Shown: one piece after another, positions 52,901 to 61,332 of the stretch
Layout of the letters: every line of letters starts with the position of its first letter
Numbering within the stretch: position 1 is the first letter of the stretch
Source: Olleya sp. YS
Lineage (GTDB): Bacteria > Bacteroidota > Bacteroidia > Flavobacteriales > Flavobacteriaceae
NCBI RefSeq assembly: GCF_029760915.1
Contig: NZ_CP121685.1
Span: 1,524,001-1,588,000, forward strand
Direction: 5' to 3'
Length of the DNA: 64,000 bases
Translations under genes and position numbers: made by a program
Notes under the pieces: generated by a model
What the model saw: only the letters and a program-made list of their open reading frames with translations
Database searches by the model: none
What the model was told of the DNA's origin: nothing

Positions 52901-54352
52901 ATGAATCCACTACTATATACAGACGGTTACAAAGTTGACCACAGAAGACAATATCCCGATAAAACCACATTAGTATATTCTAATTGGACACCAAGGATGA
53001 GCAGAATTAAAGACGTAAATCAAGTCGTGTTTTTTGGCTTGCAGTATTTTATAAAAAAATACATGATTGAAGATTTTAATACTAACTTTTTTAATCAACC
53101 AAAAGCTGAGGTTTGTAAAAAATATCAAAGACGCATTAATAATTATTTAGGCGAAAACAATGTAGGTATCAAACATATTGAAGATTTGCACGATTTAGGC
53201 TATTTACCAATGATAATAAAAGCATTGCCAGAAGGTGTGTCTGTACCAATTCGTGTGCCAATGCTAACCATGTACAATACAAAAACAGAATTTTTCTGGT
53301 TGACTAATTATTTTGAAACCATATTATCAACAACCTTGTGGTTGCCTTGTAACTCGGCAACAATTGCAAAACAATACCGTAAAATTTTAGACCAATATGC
53401 AGAGGAAACGTCTTCTGTTCCAGAATTTGTAGATTGGCAAGGTCATGATTTCTCGATGCGCGGAATGGGAGGATTGGAAGCTGCTATAGTATCTTCTGCA
53501 GGACATTTATTAAGTTTTACAGGTACTGACACAATACCAACAATAGATTTTTTAGAAGACTATTATAATGCAAATTCAGATACCCAGTTAGTTGGTGGTT
53601 CTGTTGCAGCAACAGAACATTCAGTGATGTGTATGGGGACTAATTCTGGAGAGCAAGAGACCTTTAAAAGATTAATTACAGAGGTCTATCCAAACGGAAT
53701 TGTATCCATCGTTTCTGATACTTGGGATTTATGGAAAGTATTAACCGAGTATCTACCAAATTTAAAAGAAGACGTTTTAGGTAGAAATGGAAAAGTGGTC
53801 ATCCGACCAGATTCTGGTAATCCAGCTGATATCATTTGTGGTAATCCTAACGGAAAAACGGAAGCTGAAAAAAAAGGAGTAATACAATTGCTTTGGGAGA
53901 TTTTTGGAGGCACAACAAACGCAAAAGGCTATAAAGAATTAGACAGCCATATTGGAGCAATTTATGGAGACAGTATCACCATAGATAGAGCTACAGATAT
54001 TTGTCAGCGATTAAAAGAAAATGGTTTTGCATCTACCAATGTAGTATTAGGTATTGGCTCTTTTACTTACCAATATAATACACGTGATACTTTTGGCTTT
54101 GCAATGAAAGCGACTTATGGCGAAGTAAATGGAGACGCAAGAGAAATCTATAAAAACCCAATTACAGATGATGGAACCAAAAAGTCTGCTAAGGGTTTAA
54201 TTAAAATTGAAAAAGAAAATGGTAATTATAAACTAGTAGATCAAGTCTCATGGTATGAAGAACAAAAAGGGGAATTAAATGAGGTATTTAGAGACGGAAA
54301 ACTATTAGTTGATGATTCTTTAGATGAAATTAGAAAACGAATTAGAGCTTAA
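52901..54352 (+). CDS. nadV: Nicotinamide phosphoribosyltransferase family protein (NadV/NAMPT or Namat-like)
   Basis: 483 residues, normal for the family. Characteristic parts: LYTDGYKVDHRRQYPDKT, HDFSMRGMGGLEAA, GTDTIPTIDFLEDYY, ATEHSVMCMG (catalytic His), VVIRPDSGNPADI (Asp of nicotinamide site), and GIGSFTYQYNTRDTFGFAMK. Makes NMN from nicotinamide and PRPP in the classical pathway. As the last gene of the NAD cassette it should recycle nicotinamide freed by KptA and others. A NARP1-type Namat, which joins nicotinamide to ADP-ribose pyrophosphate, belongs to the same family and cannot be excluded by eye. Confidence 0.9.
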   Translation: MNPLLYTDGYKVDHRRQYPDKTTLVYSNWTPRMSRIKDVNQVVFFGLQYFIKKYMIEDFNTNFFNQPKAEVCKKYQRRINNYLGENNVGIKHIEDLHDLGYLPMIIKALPEGVSVPIRVPMLTMYNTKTEFFWLTNYFETILSTTLWLPCNSATIAKQYRKILDQYAEETSSVPEFVDWQGHDFSMRGMGGLEAAIVSSAGHLLSFTGTDTIPTIDFLEDYYNANSDTQLVGGSVAATEHSVMCMGTNSGEQETFKRLITEVYPNGIVSIVSDTWDLWKVLTEYLPNLKEDVLGRNGKVVIRPDSGNPADIICGNPNGKTEAEKKGVIQLLWEIFGGTTNAKGYKELDSHIGAIYGDSITIDRATDICQRLKENGFASTNVVLGIGSFTYQYNTRDTFGFAMKATYGEVNGDAREIYKNPITDDGTKKSAKGLIKIEKENGNYKLVDQVSWYEEQKGELNEVFRDGKLLVDDSLDEIRKRIRA

Positions 54353-54452
54353 TTTTTATGCAATATGTTTTTTGTAATAGTCAAACAACTCATCAGACGA
54401 AGCACCAAACCACTTCTTTACGTAAATGGTCCAAAAGTGGTATTGTAGCTTC
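54353..54452. repeat. Right copy of the 100-bp direct repeat bounding the NAD cassette
   Basis: Identical to 48663-48762, offset 5690 bp. It is the 3' end of the arsenosugar glycosyltransferase gene and starts right after the nadV stop. Confidence 0.92.
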
Positions 54453-55045
54453 CAGACACCATGTTTTTCGTATAATCGTGAAGAGGTTTTTAGCTTTTTG
54501 TTAATGACTACAAATTCTTTGCGTCTGTATAATTCATTAATTAAAATATTGTCTTCGTAAATAGTATAGGTTTCGTTAAAACCACCAATGTCATTAAATA
54601 AAGCTTTAGTAATAAATTGGCTTTGGTCACCTCCTCGACAAGCTCGCCATGAAAATTGTGTTAACCAACTGGCCAAACGCAACCACCAATGGTTACTATC
54701 AAATTGTAGCCTAAAGCAACCAGCGTTATTTCCTTTTTTAATTTCATTTAAAATAAGTTGGTCATAATGTGTTGGCGGAAAAGAATCTGCATGCAAAAAA
54801 TAGAGAATATCTCCTTTAGCCACTTTTGCACCAAGATTCATCTGCTTAGCACGACCTTTTTCAGATTGTAATATGGTTATATTGAGGTCTAATTGTTTTA
54901 TAATATTGACTGTATCATCAGTACTGCCTCCATCAACAACTATAATTTCTTGAATAGTATTAAGTGATGCATTGTCTATTAGATGATACAATACCTCTGT
55001 AATGTATTTTGCTTCGTTTAAGACAGGAATAATAATACTAATCAT
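54356..55045 (-). CDS. TIGR04283-type arsenosugar glycosyltransferase
   Basis: 229 residues. GT2 fold: IIIPVLNEAKYITEVL, VDGGSTDDTVNII, LHADSFPP, and FRLQFDSNHWWLRLASWLTQFSWR, which is typical of the arsenosugar-associated GT2 family. Expected to transfer the ribosyl-arsenical to its aglycone. Overlaps the DUF547 gene by 8 bp. Its last 31 codons are duplicated at 48663-48762. Confidence 0.85.
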   Translation of the reverse strand: MISIIIPVLNEAKYITEVLYHLIDNASLNTIQEIIVVDGGSTDDTVNIIKQLDLNITILQSEKGRAKQMNLGAKVAKGDILYFLHADSFPPTHYDQLILNEIKKGNNAGCFRLQFDSNHWWLRLASWLTQFSWRACRGGDQSQFITKALFNDIGGFNETYTIYEDNILINELYRRKEFVVINKKLKTSSRLYEKHGVWKLQYHFWTIYVKKWFGASSDELFDYYKKHIA

Positions 55046-55985
55046 TTAAATCCCAATTGTAATCTTTGTAACTAATTTTAGCGTCTTCAGATATATTAGT
55101 CGTAGTATATGTATTGATAAAATCTATCAGACTACCATTTTGTTTAAAGTCGTCATCAAACCATCTAAAAATTTTAGATAATTTTAATTTGTTTTTAGTA
55201 ATCTCATTACGCTTTGTATCACTCAAAAATTCTTTTGTAGCATTGGTCAATTGCGCGTCTAAATTTTCAGCAGTAAATGCTGTGTTTTGAAGTTTAGGAC
55301 AAGAATATGAGGCACAGACAATAGCAAAATGGATACGAGGTTCGTCCATTTTACGAAGTATTTTATGCTCAATTTCATCTAAATTATACCATTTATTACC
55401 TAGTTTCCATAAGCGTTGTTCCCAAGGGTCTTTGATGTCTTTAATGCTTTCTATTGGATAATTTTTTACTATTAAATCTACTGTTAATGCATTGTATGCA
55501 TTAATCCAATAGGCTAATTTTTCTGCTCTAGACCAATCGTCTGTTGGAACATTTTCGCTTAAAGTATCAATATAAAGAGCTAATGATGTTTTGTCATTTT
55601 TAAATTTTTGATAGTTAACATGTCCTTGTTCAGACACATATTTTTGAAGTAAGGTATTCCATCTACTGTGGTTAATTGATAAGGTGTTTTCTTGTTTTGG
55701 TGGTTTTGGAGGATGTGACACATACGATATAGTATCTGTTTTTAGAGAATTGTTTACTAAAACTTGTTTAGCCTCTTCATGAGTATCAACCTCTGCAATT
55801 ATATTGTTATTTTCATCCTTAACTTCAACAGTTTGAGAAATACTATTATTATCCGTTTCAGGAATGTCCTCAACTGTTACAAAAGTATTTTCAGGAATTT
55901 GTTTTGAAGACTCTTGAGTAATTTTTTTTGCACTGCAACAAGATGATGTAATTAATGCTAAAACTATAATTAGAAGCTGTTTCAT
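55038..55985 (-). CDS. DUF547 domain lipoprotein
   Basis: 315 residues. Lipoprotein signal (ITSSCCSAKK). A low-complexity segment occupies about 30-95. The DUF547 domain at about 110-290 has RAEKLAYWINAYNALTVDLIV and HFAIVCASYSCPKL. The family has a Cys-containing papain-like-looking fold of unknown role, and is often present in arsenosugar clusters. Overlaps genes on both sides. Confidence 0.87.
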   Translation of the reverse strand: MKQLLIIVLALITSSCCSAKKITQESSKQIPENTFVTVEDIPETDNNSISQTVEVKDENNNIIAEVDTHEEAKQVLVNNSLKTDTISYVSHPPKPPKQENTLSINHSRWNTLLQKYVSEQGHVNYQKFKNDKTSLALYIDTLSENVPTDDWSRAEKLAYWINAYNALTVDLIVKNYPIESIKDIKDPWEQRLWKLGNKWYNLDEIEHKILRKMDEPRIHFAIVCASYSCPKLQNTAFTAENLDAQLTNATKEFLSDTKRNEITKNKLKLSKIFRWFDDDFKQNGSLIDFINTYTTTNISEDAKISYKDYNWDLND

Positions 55986-56863
55986 TTTTTTAATGGGTAT
56001 AACTCTTGATTAATAAAATCTTTTGGAAAGGTTTCATCTCCTTTAAAACCTAGTTCGATATCACGACCACTATGTGGTACGTAATTGGTTTTAAATAGAT
56101 AGTCCCAAATACTTAAGGTTAGTCCAAAGTTAACACCATACCTTACATGCTCTGGTAATTGTTTAGCATGATGCCATATATGCATTTTAGGATTATTAAA
56201 AATGTATTTTAAAGCACCATAGTCCCAACCTAAATTAGCATGATTTAAATGTCCAATTGTAATAGCAAAAAAGTGTACAATAGCTACTTGTTGCGCATCA
56301 AAACCACCAATAATAGCAATAGGAATATATAACATAGATTTATATATTATAGGCTCCATCCAATGGTAGCGTAAATGTGCTGCAAACCCCATTTCTTTTA
56401 CACTATGGTGGACTTTATGAAAGTTCCATAAAAACGGAATACGATGCAGTAAATTATGAGTTACCCACTGTGTAAAGTCGGAAATGATAAAGAAAATAAA
56501 CAAGCCTAACCACAATGGTAGATCATCCACATCAAACAATTGAAAGCTAGACACTGATAACCCAATAACACCTAAAATATCATCAAAAAAAGTAGTTACA
56601 GTTTTAGATAAGGCAATAAGAATAATAAGATTTAGCAAGAAAAAATTAAAAAACATATAAAAGGTATCCAACCAAAAATCTTTACGGAAAATGGCTTGAT
56701 TTTTTCGCCAAGGGAATGCTATTTCTAATAACCAAACTGCTATGGATATAATGATTAAACCATAAAAATAGTTGTCCCAACTGTTCGGAAAAATAATCTC
56801 GTTTTTAAGATAATTCCAGTAGCCAGTATAGGCATTTTTTATAATGTCTATGTACTTTTCCAT
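55982..56863 (-). CDS. Sterol desaturase/fatty acid hydroxylase family membrane protein
   Basis: 293 residues, several helices, and the eight-His di-iron motif: HNLLHR, HKVHHS, HLNHANLGWDYG (variant), and HIWHHAKQ. Oxidises lipid carbon in its family. Within the arsenosugar operon, where it may modify the arsenolipid or aglycone; inference from location. Start and end overlap neighbours as in the rest of the operon. Confidence 0.88.
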   Translation of the reverse strand: MEKYIDIIKNAYTGYWNYLKNEIIFPNSWDNYFYGLIIISIAVWLLEIAFPWRKNQAIFRKDFWLDTFYMFFNFFLLNLIILIALSKTVTTFFDDILGVIGLSVSSFQLFDVDDLPLWLGLFIFFIISDFTQWVTHNLLHRIPFLWNFHKVHHSVKEMGFAAHLRYHWMEPIIYKSMLYIPIAIIGGFDAQQVAIVHFFAITIGHLNHANLGWDYGALKYIFNNPKMHIWHHAKQLPEHVRYGVNFGLTLSIWDYLFKTNYVPHSGRDIELGFKGDETFPKDFINQELYPLKK

Positions 56864-56911
56864 GATACTAAAATATCATTTTTCTGTATTTAGGATTGTA
56901 ACATGTGTTAC

Positions 56912-57880
56912 CTAACAACATCCACCACCATCATAATGGTAAGTAGACTCACTAATAAAAATATCGTCTCTTCTTAAGTCTTCCAGCGCACCAGCTGTTT
57001 TATCACAAATAGCAATAGGCTGATTTTTTAATAAAATATGTCCTTTTTTGTCATCAAAAAAGTCTTCATTTCCATAATAAATAGCTGCTTTACCAGTAAA
57101 AATACAAGGACCATCTTCTGGCATTGGGTCTTTAATGGCAGCAACTTCAATAGATTCAATATAGATTAACTCGTCTGTTGGATAATGTTTTGGATCTAAA
57201 ATTCTGTATGGTTTTCTGGCTCTAATTTCTATGGTTCCAAAACCTGCATCAGTTAATGCTTTTACGTATTCTGCAATTGGTAAGCTACCGCTTAAGCATA
57301 AAGCACGTAATCTGTCATCGTTACGTAGTGTATCATTCATAGGTTGCTCACAGGTTGGGTCGCTCATTACCAATCTTCCGTGTGGTTTTAATACACGATA
57401 CATTTCGTCTATTGCTTTTTTTAAATCTTCCGCTTTAAAAATATTGAATAAACAGTTTTGTGCTGCAACGTCAATAGAATTATCTTCAACAGGTAGGTTT
57501 AAAGCATCTCCTTTTTTAAGGTCGACAAATTCGCTTTTAAACCAATCGTTTTGTGTTTCGGCTTCTATAAAGTTTTTACGTGAGGCTTCTAACATTTCAT
57601 CAACCACGTCTATACCAATGACACCACCTTTTTGACGATTAAAATAAGAAAATTGTAAAAGCTCCATTCCACCACCAACACCAACATAAAGCATTTTAGG
57701 GTTGTTGGTTAAGTCTCTAGCGTTTACAGTGCTTCCACAACCGTAATTCATTTCTTGCATAATTCTAGGAATTTTCAAGCCTGGTAATTCCCAAATAGGG
57801 TTGGTCGTACAGCATAATCCAACATCTGGAGTTAATGCTGCTTCTTTGTATAAATCGTTTGTAGCGTTTAAATAGCTCAT
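56912..57880 (-). CDS. arsM: Arsenosugar-type arsenite methyltransferase
   Basis: 322 residues. Class I methyltransferase motif I YVGVGGGMELLQFSYFN, motif IV NCLFNIF, post-motif VLKPHGRLVMSDP. Cys residues at GLCCTTNP, YGCGST and a C-terminal GGCC are suited to binding arsenite. Adds methyl groups from SAM to arsenite. The stop of the preceding purine nucleoside phosphorylase gene in the cluster is 2 bp away. Confidence 0.87.
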   Translation of the reverse strand: MSYLNATNDLYKEAALTPDVGLCCTTNPIWELPGLKIPRIMQEMNYGCGSTVNARDLTNNPKMLYVGVGGGMELLQFSYFNRQKGGVIGIDVVDEMLEASRKNFIEAETQNDWFKSEFVDLKKGDALNLPVEDNSIDVAAQNCLFNIFKAEDLKKAIDEMYRVLKPHGRLVMSDPTCEQPMNDTLRNDDRLRALCLSGSLPIAEYVKALTDAGFGTIEIRARKPYRILDPKHYPTDELIYIESIEVAAIKDPMPEDGPCIFTGKAAIYYGNEDFFDDKKGHILLKNQPIAICDKTAGALEDLRRDDIFISESTYHYDGGGCC

Positions 57881-57881
57881 G

Positions 57882-58694
57882 TTATAAGTTCTTTATTAAT
57901 TCTTTAAATAATGTAATCATGTTAGGTTCTGCTTTGTTAGCCATAGCAATGATTTCTGCTATATTCACAGGTTTTAAGTTGTTTGGGTCACATTCGTCTG
58001 TCAAAACTGACACTGCTGCAACTTTTAATCCTAAATGATTGGCTACAATCACTTCTGGAACCGTACTCATACCTACTGCATCTGCACCAATAATTTTAAG
58101 CATTCTGTATTCTGCTCTGGTTTCTAGCTGTGGTCCAACAACGCTAGCGTAGACACCTTCGTGTAGCTTGATATTATTTGCATTGGCTATACTTTTTAAG
58201 GTAGCGTTAATCTTTAAATTGTAAGGTGCACTCATGTCCGCAAAACGTTCGCCAAGTGCTTCAACACCTTTAAAGGCTAGAGGAGAACTACCTTGTAAAT
58301 TGATGTGGTCATCAATTAGCATTAATTCGCCTTTTTTAAAGTCTAAATTAATGGCTCCAGCAGCATTGGATACTAATAGGGTTTTGATACCTAATTTTTC
58401 CATAATTCTAACAGGATACGTTACATCTTGTAACGTATAGCCTTCATAAACATGAAAACGACCTTGCATAACAATTACCTTTTTTCCAGCTAGGTTTCCA
58501 TATATTAATTTTCCTTTATGAAACTCGACTGTAGCTGTCGGAAAGTTAGGAATATGGTTGTAACTTACCTCTTGAATAATCTCTAATTCATCGGTTAATT
58601 TACCTAATCCTGTGCCTAAAATTATTCCAACTTCAGGATTATCAAACCCTTTGTCTTTAAGGTAGTCTACAGTTTTATTAATCTGTTTTATCAT
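57882..58694 (-). CDS. Purine nucleoside phosphorylase
   Basis: 270 residues. GIILGTGLGKLTDEL, VMQGRFHVYEGYTLQDVT, LLVSNAAGAIN, ESRAEYRM-like (here ETRAEYRML), VGMSTVPEVIVA are standard for the trimeric PNP family. In this operon it should release the base from the 5'-arsenical adenosine made by ArsS, leaving a ribosyl-phosphate for the glycosyltransferase. Overlaps the next GT gene by 4 bp. Confidence 0.93.
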   Translation of the reverse strand: MIKQINKTVDYLKDKGFDNPEVGIILGTGLGKLTDELEIIQEVSYNHIPNFPTATVEFHKGKLIYGNLAGKKVIVMQGRFHVYEGYTLQDVTYPVRIMEKLGIKTLLVSNAAGAINLDFKKGELMLIDDHINLQGSSPLAFKGVEALGERFADMSAPYNLKINATLKSIANANNIKLHEGVYASVVGPQLETRAEYRMLKIIGADAVGMSTVPEVIVANHLGLKVAAVSVLTDECDPNNLKPVNIAEIIAMANKAEPNMITLFKELIKNL

Positions 58695-59299
58695 CTTGTA
58701 ATCAATGCTTTAAGTGTGTCGTTATTTTGAATATCTTCAAACGTATCTATGTCGTTTAAAGGTTCTAACAAAAATACGCTTTCATTTTGTAAACCCTTCA
58801 TGGTGTCTTCAAAAACCGTTTCTGTTCCCCATTTTTTATTTTTAAAAATGTTTGAATGCATGTTTTTCATACCCAAAAGATAATAGCCACCATCTTCTGC
58901 TGGACCAATAACAACATCGTTATCTTTTAAAGCACTAAAGGCATCAGTAATATGTTTAGATTTTAAATCATACAAATCACTACCAACAATAACTATATTT
59001 TTATAACCTTTATTAAAACCTTCTTCAAACGCATTTTGCATTCTTAAACCTAAATCATCACCACTTTGTTGGTGTTTTTGATAGATGCTGGAGTCCCAAA
59101 TATCATTATCTCTTACTTGAACTGAATAATAAACCGCTTTGTCACAATCTAAATTGTGTAAAACACTTTCAGTATGTTCTAATAATTTTTCATATATCGC
59201 TAAAGCGGAAGTTTTGCCAATGGTTTTGGCTAATCTAGTCTTAACTTTTCCTAATTCTGGATTTCTGGTAAACGTAATAATGAGGTTTTTATTAGTCAT
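58691..59299 (-). CDS. TIGR04282-type arsenosugar glycosyltransferase/nucleotidyl-type protein
   Basis: 202 residues. Conserved LIITFTRNPELGKVKTRLA, IVGSDLYDL and VIGPAEDGGYYLLGM are the diagnostic segments of this GT-A-like family. It is paired with the TIGR04283-type GT at the operon's end. Start overlaps the rhodanese gene by 8 bp. Confidence 0.88.
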   Translation of the reverse strand: MTNKNLIITFTRNPELGKVKTRLAKTIGKTSALAIYEKLLEHTESVLHNLDCDKAVYYSVQVRDNDIWDSSIYQKHQQSGDDLGLRMQNAFEEGFNKGYKNIVIVGSDLYDLKSKHITDAFSALKDNDVVIGPAEDGGYYLLGMKNMHSNIFKNKKWGTETVFEDTMKGLQNESVFLLEPLNDIDTFEDIQNNDTLKALITR

Positions 59300-59810
59300 T
59301 ATCTTGATTTGAATCTTTGTCGAAAACTTTAATACCTTTAGTTAACCATTTGCTCCATTGTTTATTAAAGACATGTATGTTTTCTGTTTCTTTTCCTTGT
59401 GAATCCACAACACTAAAACCCTTATTCTTCCACTCAAAAATGCCGCCATATAAGTTGTAAACACTTGTGTAACCTAGTTTTTTAAGTTGTTCTGCTATAG
59501 TTTCAGATCGTATCCCTAATGAGCAGTATACCACAATTGTTTCATCTTTATTGGGCAAATTTTTAATCACTTCATTTATATCAAAGAGGTCATAACCCAC
59601 AAAAGTAGCACCTTTAATGTGACTGACTTCAAACTCATTTTTTTCTCTTGCATCCAAAATAATAGCATCAGTTTTTGGCATTGCTAATTCTTGAACACTC
59701 ATGTAAGGAACGCTATTAGTGTTGTGTTTTTTTAAAAGCTCAGACAGTGTATCTTGTGACCATCCAACACTTGAAAAGAAAACGAGTATATAAAATAAAT
59801 AATGTTTCAT
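59292..59810 (-). CDS. Rhodanese-domain exported protein
   Basis: 172 residues. Signal peptide (cleavage near residue 19, GWSQDT). Rhodanese domain with active-site loop VYCSLGIRSETIA (Cys in place for persulfide or arsenate chemistry). A CSLG loop is longer or differs from CRSG types and its substrate is unclear. Inside the arsenosugar operon. Confidence 0.87.
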   Translation of the reverse strand: MKHYLFYILVFFSSVGWSQDTLSELLKKHNTNSVPYMSVQELAMPKTDAIILDAREKNEFEVSHIKGATFVGYDLFDINEVIKNLPNKDETIVVYCSLGIRSETIAEQLKKLGYTSVYNLYGGIFEWKNKGFSVVDSQGKETENIHVFNKQWSKWLTKGIKVFDKDSNQDND

Positions 59811-59813
59811 AAG

Positions 59814-60869
59814 TTAAGCTACACTACCTTGACAGCTACTTCCTGCACCTGCAGTGCAACCATAGCAATGTTGCGAAATAACTATGTTTCGACCTTCTAA
59901 AAGCTCTTCATTATATTCTGAAATGTGTTTAGCTTTACTATTTACAGGCAGTTCTAACATTTGATTAAAATCGCAATCAAATAAATAACCATCCCAACTT
60001 ATAGATAATGTGTTGGTACACATTACATTTTTTACAGCATTTGGGTTATAAGCCTCAACTAAAGCATACATGTAATCTTCGTAGTTTTCTGAAGCAATTA
60101 AGTAGTCTAAAAATCGTGCAATGGGTAAATTGGTAATAGCAAATAAATTATGAAACTGAATGCCAAAATCCTCCATTAACGCTTTTTTAAAATCTTTTTC
60201 CATTGCAGCTTGATCGCCTGGTAAAAATGCACCACTAGGATTGTATACTAGGTCTAATTTTAAATTACTATCTGGCATACCATAACCAACAGCATTAAGC
60301 TCTTGCAACGCTTTAATAGACATATCAAAAACACCTTCACCTCGTTGCTTGTCTGTTTTTCCTCTTGTCCAATGTGGCATAGAACTAACCACGTGAATGT
60401 TATGCTTTTTGAAAAAATCTGGTAAGTCGTAATACTTTTTATTAGCACGAATAATGGTTAAGTTAGAACGTACAATAAAATCTTTGATTCCAATTTTTGA
60501 AGCTTCTTCAACAAACCATCTAAAATTTGGATTCATTTCTGGTGCTCCACCTGTTAAATCTAAGGTATGTGCTCCTGTAGTTTTTATAACATCCAAAATT
60601 TGTTGCATAGTCTCTTGCGTCATAATTTCTTTACGGTCTGGACCTGCATCAACATGACAATGTTCACACACTTGGTTGCACATGTAGCCAACATTAACTT
60701 GTAAAATCTCTAATGTTTTCGCTTTAAGCGGAAATTGATTACTCTCTGAAATCTTATTTTTAAAAGTAGGTAACTCACCATTTTGAAATATACCGTTGGA
60801 TAAAATTTCTAATTGCTTGTTACTTTTTGCTAAATCGCTTCCTTGTTTTTTAAGGGATTTTGTTGCCAT
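59814..60869 (-). CDS. arsS: Arsenosugar biosynthesis radical SAM protein ArsS
   Basis: 351 residues. Radical SAM motif CNQVCEHC (C64, C68, C71), LTGGAPEMNPNF, and the C-terminal Cys-rich auxiliary region CYGCTAGAGSSCQGS. Adds the 5'-deoxyadenosyl group of SAM to dimethylarsenite, forming the arsenosugar carbon-arsenic bond. The selenocysteine position of some homologues is Cys here. Central enzyme of the cluster. Confidence 0.93.
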   Translation of the reverse strand: MATKSLKKQGSDLAKSNKQLEILSNGIFQNGELPTFKNKISESNQFPLKAKTLEILQVNVGYMCNQVCEHCHVDAGPDRKEIMTQETMQQILDVIKTTGAHTLDLTGGAPEMNPNFRWFVEEASKIGIKDFIVRSNLTIIRANKKYYDLPDFFKKHNIHVVSSMPHWTRGKTDKQRGEGVFDMSIKALQELNAVGYGMPDSNLKLDLVYNPSGAFLPGDQAAMEKDFKKALMEDFGIQFHNLFAITNLPIARFLDYLIASENYEDYMYALVEAYNPNAVKNVMCTNTLSISWDGYLFDCDFNQMLELPVNSKAKHISEYNEELLEGRNIVISQHCYGCTAGAGSSCQGSVA

Positions 60870-60925
60870 TAATTGGATTGTCTAGTTTATTGTTCTTACG
60901 TAATTAACAAGTGTATGGTTTTATT

Positions 60926-61261
60926 TTAACCATCTAACTTATTAATTTTATTCATCATTTGTACACCATGCACTAAAGTTGCTCCACTTTTTATAGCTGC
61001 GCCAACATGGATGGCTTCCATCATTTCTTCTTTTGTAATTCCTCTTTGTAAACCATCTTTAGAATAGGCATCAATGCAATATGGACATTGCTCAGTATGC
61101 GCCACAGCTAAAGCTATTAAAGATTTTTCACGAGCTGTTAGTGCGCCTTCTTCAAACACTTTTCCATAATAATCAAAAAACTTGTTCCCAAGCTCTTCAC
61201 TCCATTCTGTGATTTTTCCAAATTTTCTAAGGTCTGCTGGATCGTAATATGTTTTCTGCAT
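60926..61261 (-). CDS. Arsenosugar-associated AhpD-like carboxymuconolactone decarboxylase family protein
   Basis: 111 residues. CMD/AhpD fold with the redox CxxC pair in HTEQCPYCIDAY. First gene of the arsenosugar operon, 56 bp before arsS. The family is used for peroxide or thiol reduction; it may keep arsenic in its reduced form. Confidence 0.9.
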   Translation of the reverse strand: MQKTYYDPADLRKFGKITEWSEELGNKFFDYYGKVFEEGALTAREKSLIALAVAHTEQCPYCIDAYSKDGLQRGITKEEMMEAIHVGAAIKSGATLVHGVQMMNKINKLDG

Positions 61262-61332
61262 AATATTTTTGGTTTAAAGATATAAATCTAAAACGGTTTT
61301 GTCGAAAAGAATTAAAAGTACTAACAAACTAA

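Noticed and set aside
57231-57635. Open frame of 134 codons opposite arsM
   Set aside because: Antisense of a conserved enzyme, with no ribosome site or family match.
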